Shown one piece after another: positions 13,773 through 17,204 of a DNA stretch of 17,204 nucleotides. This DNA is from an uncultured Clostridia bacterium. Its GTDB lineage: Bacteria > Bacillota > Clostridia > Oscillospirales > Oscillospiraceae. The position numbers and the translations under genes were made by a program. Under the pieces are notes generated by a model. It did not search any database. It saw nothing but the letters and a program-made list of their open reading frames with translations, and had not been told where the DNA came from. Position 1 is the stretch's first letter; the number at the start of each line of letters is the position of its first letter. The stretch spans positions 1 to 17,204 of the forward strand of contig CALICR010000140.1 in the NCBI GenBank assembly GCA_938049125.1, given 5' to 3'.

Positions 13773-14810
13773 ATGAAAACCGCAGCAAAGCTCATCCCCG
13801 GCGCGGCGCTGGCCCTGACGCTGGCCGCCGTCGCCAAGCTCCTCGAGGGCCTGGAGGAGCAGGCCGGGCTCCACTTCATCGGCGCGTCCGTCATCGCCCT
13901 GTTCCTCGGGATGCTGGTGAACGCCGTCCGGAAGCCCACTGCCGCCACGGCCCCGGGCATCCGCTTCACGTCCAAGAAGATCCTGAAATTCGCCATCATC
14001 CTGCTGGGCGCCAGCCTGAACATCCGCACCGTGCTGACGGTGGGTAAATTCTCGCTGACGGTCATGGTCTTCACGCTGGCCACCTGCTTCGGCCTCGGCG
14101 CGCTCATCGGCAAGGCCCTGGGCCTCAACTGGAAGACCAGCAGCCTCATCAACGCGGGCACCGGCATCTGCGGCGGCTCCGCCATCGCCGCCATCGCCCC
14201 GGTCATCGAGGCCACGGACATGGACATCGCCTACGGCCTCAGCGCCACGTTCCTCTTCGACACGGTGATGATCGTGGTCTTCCCGCTGCTGGGGCGGTGG
14301 ATGGGCCTGTCCGACGCGGCCTTCGGCCTCTGGGCCGGCACCGCCGTCAACGACACCTCCAGTGTTGTAGCCACGGGCTACGCCTTCAGCGAGGCCGCCG
14401 GCGACTTTGCCACCATGGTCAAGCTGACCCGCACCCTCTCCATCATCCCCGCCGTGCTGGTCTTCGCCGCCGTCAGCCTGCACCTGAAAAAGAAGGCGCA
14501 GGCCGGGGGGACCGCCGTGAAGGTGCGCATCAGGTCCATCTTCCCCTGGTTCATCCTGGGCTTCCTCGCCATGTCGGCGCTGACGAGCCTCGGGCTGATC
14601 CCCGCCGCCCTGGCCGCGGCGCTCAAGTCCGTCAGCAAGTTCCTGATGGTCGCGGCCCTGGCCGCCATCGGCCTGAACACGGACTTCAAGACCCTGTGCC
14701 GCTCCGGCGCGAAGCCCATGCTCCACGGCTTCATCGTCTCCCTGCTGGTGGTCCTCGTGGCCATCGCCGTCGAGTTCCTCATCGGCGTCGCCCCGGCGGG
14801 CACGCTCTGA
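13773..14810 (+). CDS. YeiH/UPF0324-family putative sulfate-exporter-type membrane transporter
   Basis: 345 residues with about ten hydrophobic helices (for example 11-24, 35-53, 70-88, 93-113, 126-146, 155-175, 221-237, 256-275, 290-305 and 318-338). The conserved GTGICGGSAIAA (~129-140) and WAGTAVNDTSSVVA (~187-200) are signatures of the YeiH/UPF0324 family, often annotated as putative sulfate exporters. Substrate evidence for the family is thin, and the suggested ligand should be treated as provisional. Helix 1 lacks a cleavable signal. GGAGG stands seven bases before the ATG. It is a single-gene unit, divergent from a LysR gene and ended by a strong terminator. Confidence 0.92.
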   Translation: MKTAAKLIPGAALALTLAAVAKLLEGLEEQAGLHFIGASVIALFLGMLVNAVRKPTAATAPGIRFTSKKILKFAIILLGASLNIRTVLTVGKFSLTVMVFTLATCFGLGALIGKALGLNWKTSSLINAGTGICGGSAIAAIAPVIEATDMDIAYGLSATFLFDTVMIVVFPLLGRWMGLSDAAFGLWAGTAVNDTSSVVATGYAFSEAAGDFATMVKLTRTLSIIPAVLVFAAVSLHLKKKAQAGGTAVKVRIRSIFPWFILGFLAMSALTSLGLIPAALAAALKSVSKFLMVAALAAIGLNTDFKTLCRSGAKPMLHGFIVSLLVVLVAIAVEFLIGVAPAGTL

Positions 14811-14820
14811 ACAGGAAAGT

Positions 14821-14852
14821 CGCCTGTATCCCGCGGGATACAGGCGGTTTTT
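14821..14852 (+). terminator. Intrinsic terminator of the YeiH-family gene
   Basis: A perfect 12-bp stem (14821-14832 with 14835-14846; the centre CCCGCGGG is self-complementary) is followed by GTTTTT. It also lies just past the stop of the opposing Gly/Pro-rich ORF, but the - strand side has no convincing T-run. Confidence 0.9.
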
Positions 14853-14853
14853 G

Positions 14854-15117
14854 TCACAGCACCGCCTGAGCAGCGCCGGCAGCCCGACGACCGCACCGGC
14901 GCCGCCAGGCGCGCCCGGCAGCCGGGCATACAGCCGCCGCGGCAGCGCCGCCCGTAGGGTCCGGGCGGGGGCGGAGGCGGCGGGGCGGGCGGTGAAAGAA
15001 GCCGGGCGGGGGCGGACGGTGTCCGGGTCCTTCAGGGCCGCGGTCAGGTCCTCCGGGGCTGCGGCCGGGTCCGCCGGGGCCGCAGCCGGGTCCGCCGGGT
15101 CCTCCAAATCCAGGCAT
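14854..15117 (-). CDS. Gly/Pro-rich low-complexity ORF, possibly frame-disrupted
   Basis: The frame opens MPGFGGPGGPGCGPGGPG and continues with GGP-type tandem triplets for about 30 residues, then PPPPGFFHRPP. GAGAGG lies seven bases before the ATG (15117-15115). After that the reading frame loses its character (Arg/Ala-rich to the TGA at 14856-14854), while the +2 frame gives PPPPPPPGPYGRRCRGGCMPGC. A Pro run, a Gly-Cys cluster and a hydrophobic end form a layout I associate with small clostridial membrane-anchored proteins. A third frame supplies a more hydrophobic stretch (GAGAVVGLPALLRR). This suggests one or two frameshifts in a former small surface protein, but high GC makes such frames easy to imagine. 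No function can be assigned. Confidence 0.4.
   Translation of the reverse strand: MPGFGGPGGPGCGPGGPGRSPGGPDRGPEGPGHRPPPPGFFHRPPRRLRPRPDPTGGAAAAAVCPAAGRAWRRRCGRRAAGAAQAVL
15046..15109 (-). repeat. Tandem 9-base GC-rich repeats (GGACCCGGC-like)
   Basis: On the - strand units such as GGACCCGGC, GGCCCCGGC and GGACCCGGC alternate in phase with the GGP-coding codons of the Gly/Pro-rich ORF. They are imperfect and short, consistent with slippage-prone low-complexity coding sequence. Confidence 0.6.
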
Positions 15118-15197
15118 GCGCGTGCCTCTCTTCCAGTTGGTTTGCTCCAGAATGGCACAGCTTTCTCCGGCGCACAAGTCCCTCCGCGCGGTTTTGT

Positions 15198-15953
15198 TCA
15201 GTGCCCGGTCAGGAGCAGACCCGCCAGCAGGCCCGCCAGGGCCGGGAGCGCGCCGCCGCCCTCCGGATGCAGGCGCGTCCCGGCGGGCAGCAGCTCCTCG
15301 AGCACCATATAGAGCATGGCCCCGGAGGCAAAGCTCAGCGCCAGGGACAGCGCCAGCAGCCCCACGCCGCCGAGCCCCCAGCCCAGCAGTGCCCCGGCCA
15401 CCGTGGGCAGGCCCGTCGCCGCCGTCACCAGCACCGCCCGGACACGGCCCATGCCGCCCGCCGCCAGCGGGGCCGCCACGGCCATGCCCTCGGGCACGTC
15501 GTGGACGCCGATGAGCACCGCCAGCAGGAAGCCCTGCCCCGCCGTCACAAGACTGCCCGGGTCCGCCGCATAGCCCGCGCCGATGACGACGCCCTCGGGG
15601 AAATTATGGAGCGCCATGGCCGCGGCCAGGAGGGCCCCGCTGCGCAGCAGCCGGTTTCCCCGCGCCGCCGTCAGCCGCTCCGTCAGCGCGTCCAGCAGGC
15701 CCACGGCTGCATAGCCCCCGAGGATGCCCGCGCACACAAGCAGCGGGGCCGCCGGGATCTCCGCCCCCGCCGGGCGCAGCGCCCCGCCGACGAGGTCGAA
15801 GCACACCACCGCCAGCATGATGCCGCCGGTGAAGGACAGCAGCGCCGCCGTCCCCCGCTTCGACGCCCGCCGCAGCAGCACGCCGAGGAGCCCGCCCAGT
15901 CCCGTTCCGCCCACGTTCGCCAGCAAGGTCACCAGCACGATCCGGCCCGCCAT
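15198..15953 (-). CDS. ZIP-family divalent metal transporter
   Basis: 251 residues with about eight hydrophobic segments. The two ZIP binding-site helices are explicit: HNFPEG (116-121) in transmembrane helix 4 and HDVPEG (151-156) in helix 5. Their His and Glu residues form the binuclear metal site of ZIP transporters. This is the GufA/ZupT-like bacterial branch, importing zinc or other divalent metals across the cytoplasmic membrane. There is no long His-rich loop between helices 3 and 4; that loop is short and basic (ERLTAARGNRLL). Charged EELLPAG near 219 matches helix 7-8. The start is ATG 15953-15951 with AAGGGGG upstream. No convincing promoter or metalloregulator box was seen in the 75 bases before it, and readthrough from the aminotransferase gene is possible. 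Confidence 0.9.
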   Translation of the reverse strand: MAGRIVLVTLLANVGGTGLGGLLGVLLRRASKRGTAALLSFTGGIMLAVVCFDLVGGALRPAGAEIPAAPLLVCAGILGGYAAVGLLDALTERLTAARGNRLLRSGALLAAAMALHNFPEGVVIGAGYAADPGSLVTAGQGFLLAVLIGVHDVPEGMAVAAPLAAGGMGRVRAVLVTAATGLPTVAGALLGWGLGGVGLLALSLALSFASGAMLYMVLEELLPAGTRLHPEGGGALPALAGLLAGLLLTGH

Positions 15954-16028
15954 GTCCCATTCCCCCTTCCCGGCGGTCCCGCCGCCTGTCCTACGCTATG
16001 CGCCCGGGGGTGGGGATATGCCGGGCGC

Positions 16029-16062
16029 AAAAGCGCCCCGCGGTCCGAGGACTGCGGGGCGC
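16029..16062 (-). terminator. Intrinsic terminator of the aminotransferase gene
   Basis: A 12-14-bp stem (16033-16046 with 16049-16062, one wobble pair) is followed on the - strand by TTTT (16032-16029). The T-run is itself bracketed by GGGCGC and GCGCCC, the same composite seen in the ABC exporter leader. Confidence 0.8.
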
Positions 16063-16082
16063 CGTGCGGTATGAAAATTTTC

Positions 16083-17204
16083 TTACTTCTGACGCTCGTT
16101 GTAGGCCTTGATGCCGAGGGCCAGCAGATCCATGGCACGCTCCAGATCCTGCTGCTTCAGGATGTAGGCAATGCGGATCTCGTTGAGGCCCTTGCCCGGG
16201 GTGGCGTACATGGGCGCGCCGGGGGCGAACATAACGGTATCGCCGTGGTCCTCGAACTCCTCGAGCAGCCACTTCTGGAAGTTGTCGGCGTTGTCCACCG
16301 GCAGGGCGGCCATCAGGTAGAACGCGCCCTTCGGGCACTCGGAGATGACGCCGGGGATCTCCTTCAGCTTGGCAACGACGGTGTCGCGGCGGCGCTTGTA
16401 CTCCTCGCGGACGGCGGCGAAGTACTCGGGGCCCACGTCGTAGAGGGCAGCGGAGGCGATCTGGTCCAGAGTCGCCACGGACAGGCGGGCCTGGGCGTAC
16501 TTCATGCAGTGGCCCATGAGCTCCTTGTTCTTGGAGATGATGCAGCCGATGCGCGCGCCGCAGGCGGAGAAGCGCTTGGACACGGTGTCGATGACGACGA
16601 TGTTGTCCGGGGCCTCCTCGGCGAACTCGCCGAAGGACTGGAGCGGCTCGCCGCCGTAAACGAACTCGCGGTAGGCCTCGTCGCCGATGACGAAGAGGTC
16701 ATGCTTCTTGGCGATGTCCACGATCATGGCCATCTCCTCGTGGGTGAGGACGACGCCGGTGGGGTTGCCGGGGTTCGTGCACATGATGGCGCGGGTGTGC
16801 TCGTTGATGCCGGCCTCGATCTTCTCGCGGTCCGCATAGTGGTAGCCCTCCTCCGGGCGGGTGGGGATGGGCCGGATGCTCGCGCCGGTGGTGTTGGTCA
16901 TGGTGTTGTAGTTGGGGTAGAAGGGCTCGGGGATGAGGATCTCGTCGCCGTCGTCCAGGATGCACTGGAGCACCATGCTCAGGGCCTCGGAGCCGCCGGT
17001 GGTAATAATGATCTCGCTCTCGTCGAAGTGCATGTTCAGGTTGTCATAATACTTCTGGATCGCCTTGATGAGCACGGGCATACCAGGCGAGGGGGCGTAG
17101 GCCAGAACGCTCTGGCTGAAGTTGCGGACCGCCTCAAAGAACTGCGGCGGAGTCTCCACGTCGGGCTGGCCGATGTTCAGGTGGTAGATCTTGCGTCCCT
17201 TGGC
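16083..17204 (-). CDS. Class I/II pyridoxal-phosphate aminotransferase, N-terminus outside window
   Basis: The frame is open to the right edge (374 residues visible), starting inside HLNIGQPDVETPP, the N-terminal substrate-binding segment of AspC/PatA-type class I/II aminotransferases. The Val at 17159 is part of that segment, not a start. Landmarks in order are TTGGSEAL (PLP phosphate region), NPGNPTGVVL, GDEAYREFVYGG and SKRFSACGARIG, with the Schiff-base Lys at codon 16577-16575. Few residues are missing, judging by the family. The reaction is amino-group transfer between an amino acid and a 2-oxoacid in the cytoplasm; donor specificity is not readable. It ends at TAA 16085-16083, followed by a terminator, and the ZIP gene lies beyond. 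Confidence 0.92.
   Translation of the reverse strand, partial: AKGRKIYHLNIGQPDVETPPQFFEAVRNFSQSVLAYAPSPGMPVLIKAIQKYYDNLNMHFDESEIIITTGGSEALSMVLQCILDDGDEILIPEPFYPNYNTMTNTTGASIRPIPTRPEEGYHYADREKIEAGINEHTRAIMCTNPGNPTGVVLTHEEMAMIVDIAKKHDLFVIGDEAYREFVYGGEPLQSFGEFAEEAPDNIVVIDTVSKRFSACGARIGCIISKNKELMGHCMKYAQARLSVATLDQIASAALYDVGPEYFAAVREEYKRRRDTVVAKLKEIPGVISECPKGAFYLMAALPVDNADNFQKWLLEEFEDHGDTVMFAPGAPMYATPGKGLNEIRIAYILKQQDLERAMDLLALGIKAYNERQK

Noticed and set aside
15046..15109. Repeat cluster considered as a CRISPR or intergenic repeat array
   Set aside because: Units are 9 bases, contiguous and in codon phase with Gly-Gly-Pro coding. There are no spacers and no cas genes nearby.
13719..15158. 479-codon frame on the - strand across the YeiH-family gene
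   Set aside because: It is antisense to a gene with clear family signatures, and its composition (Asp/Gly/Glu/Gln-rich) is typical of shadow frames. It also crosses a terminator.
15954..16028. Zinc-responsive operator or promoter for the ZIP gene
   Set aside because: I found no recognisable Zur-type palindrome and no -35/-10 pair with acceptable spacing.

Overview
The window is a visibly GC-rich stretch of bacterial chromosome packed with short-gap, co-oriented genes. Strong AGGAGG-type ribosome binding sites, TTGACA/TATAAT-type promoters and GC-stem/U-tract terminators point to a Gram-positive Bacillota. The gene families (DUF2284, a PQ-loop protein beside fumarase, heterodimeric ABC exporters, HD/YfbR-like and M28 enzymes) together with high GC fit a gut Oscillospirales/Oscillospiraceae-like clostridium; that assignment is inference. 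No rRNA, tRNA, CRISPR array, phage or insertion sequence was seen.

Layout. (1) 1-209 (+): tail of a DNA-deoxyinosine/uracil glycosylase-like gene, ending at a bidirectional terminator shared with the convergent operon to its right. (2) 260-3184 (-): operon fumC, a small PQ-loop membrane protein, and a MalY/PatB-type PLP enzyme, led by a good promoter at 3214-3242. (3) 3309-8038 (-): a two-gene heterodimeric multidrug-type ABC exporter. It is preceded by a roughly 250-nt leader holding a strong promoter, a 26-codon ORF, an intrinsic terminator with seven Us and further hairpins. It is followed by a decayed remnant of a surface protein and a terminator. (4) 8071-9418 (-): an M28 metallopeptidase with its own promoter and terminator. 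(5) 9429-10923 (+): a Cof-type HAD phosphatase and a DUF2284 Cys-rich metal-binding protein. (6) 10938-13661 (-): LysR regulator, a 44-codon ORF, a metal-dependent amidohydrolase and an HD-domain hydrolase with an unusual Cys-motif tail, all tightly spaced. (7) 13773-14852 (+): a YeiH-family membrane transporter divergent from the LysR gene, with inverted repeats in the shared 111-bp gap. (8) 14854-15953 (-): a Gly/Pro-rich ORF that looks frame-disrupted, and a ZIP-family metal transporter. (9) 16029-17204 (-): a class I/II aminotransferase running off the right edge.

Most genes are housekeeping or small-molecule metabolism. The most interesting regulatory structure is the ABC exporter leader (7754-8038): leader ORF, terminator, then two half-transporter genes. 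It has the layout of ribosome-mediated attenuation known for bmrB-bmrCD of Bacillus subtilis, but with a leader sequence I do not recognise. Secondary items are the in-frame surface-protein remnant behind the exporter stop codon, the HD protein with a possible internal start, and the 44-codon ORF resembling an alpha/beta-hydrolase N-terminus.
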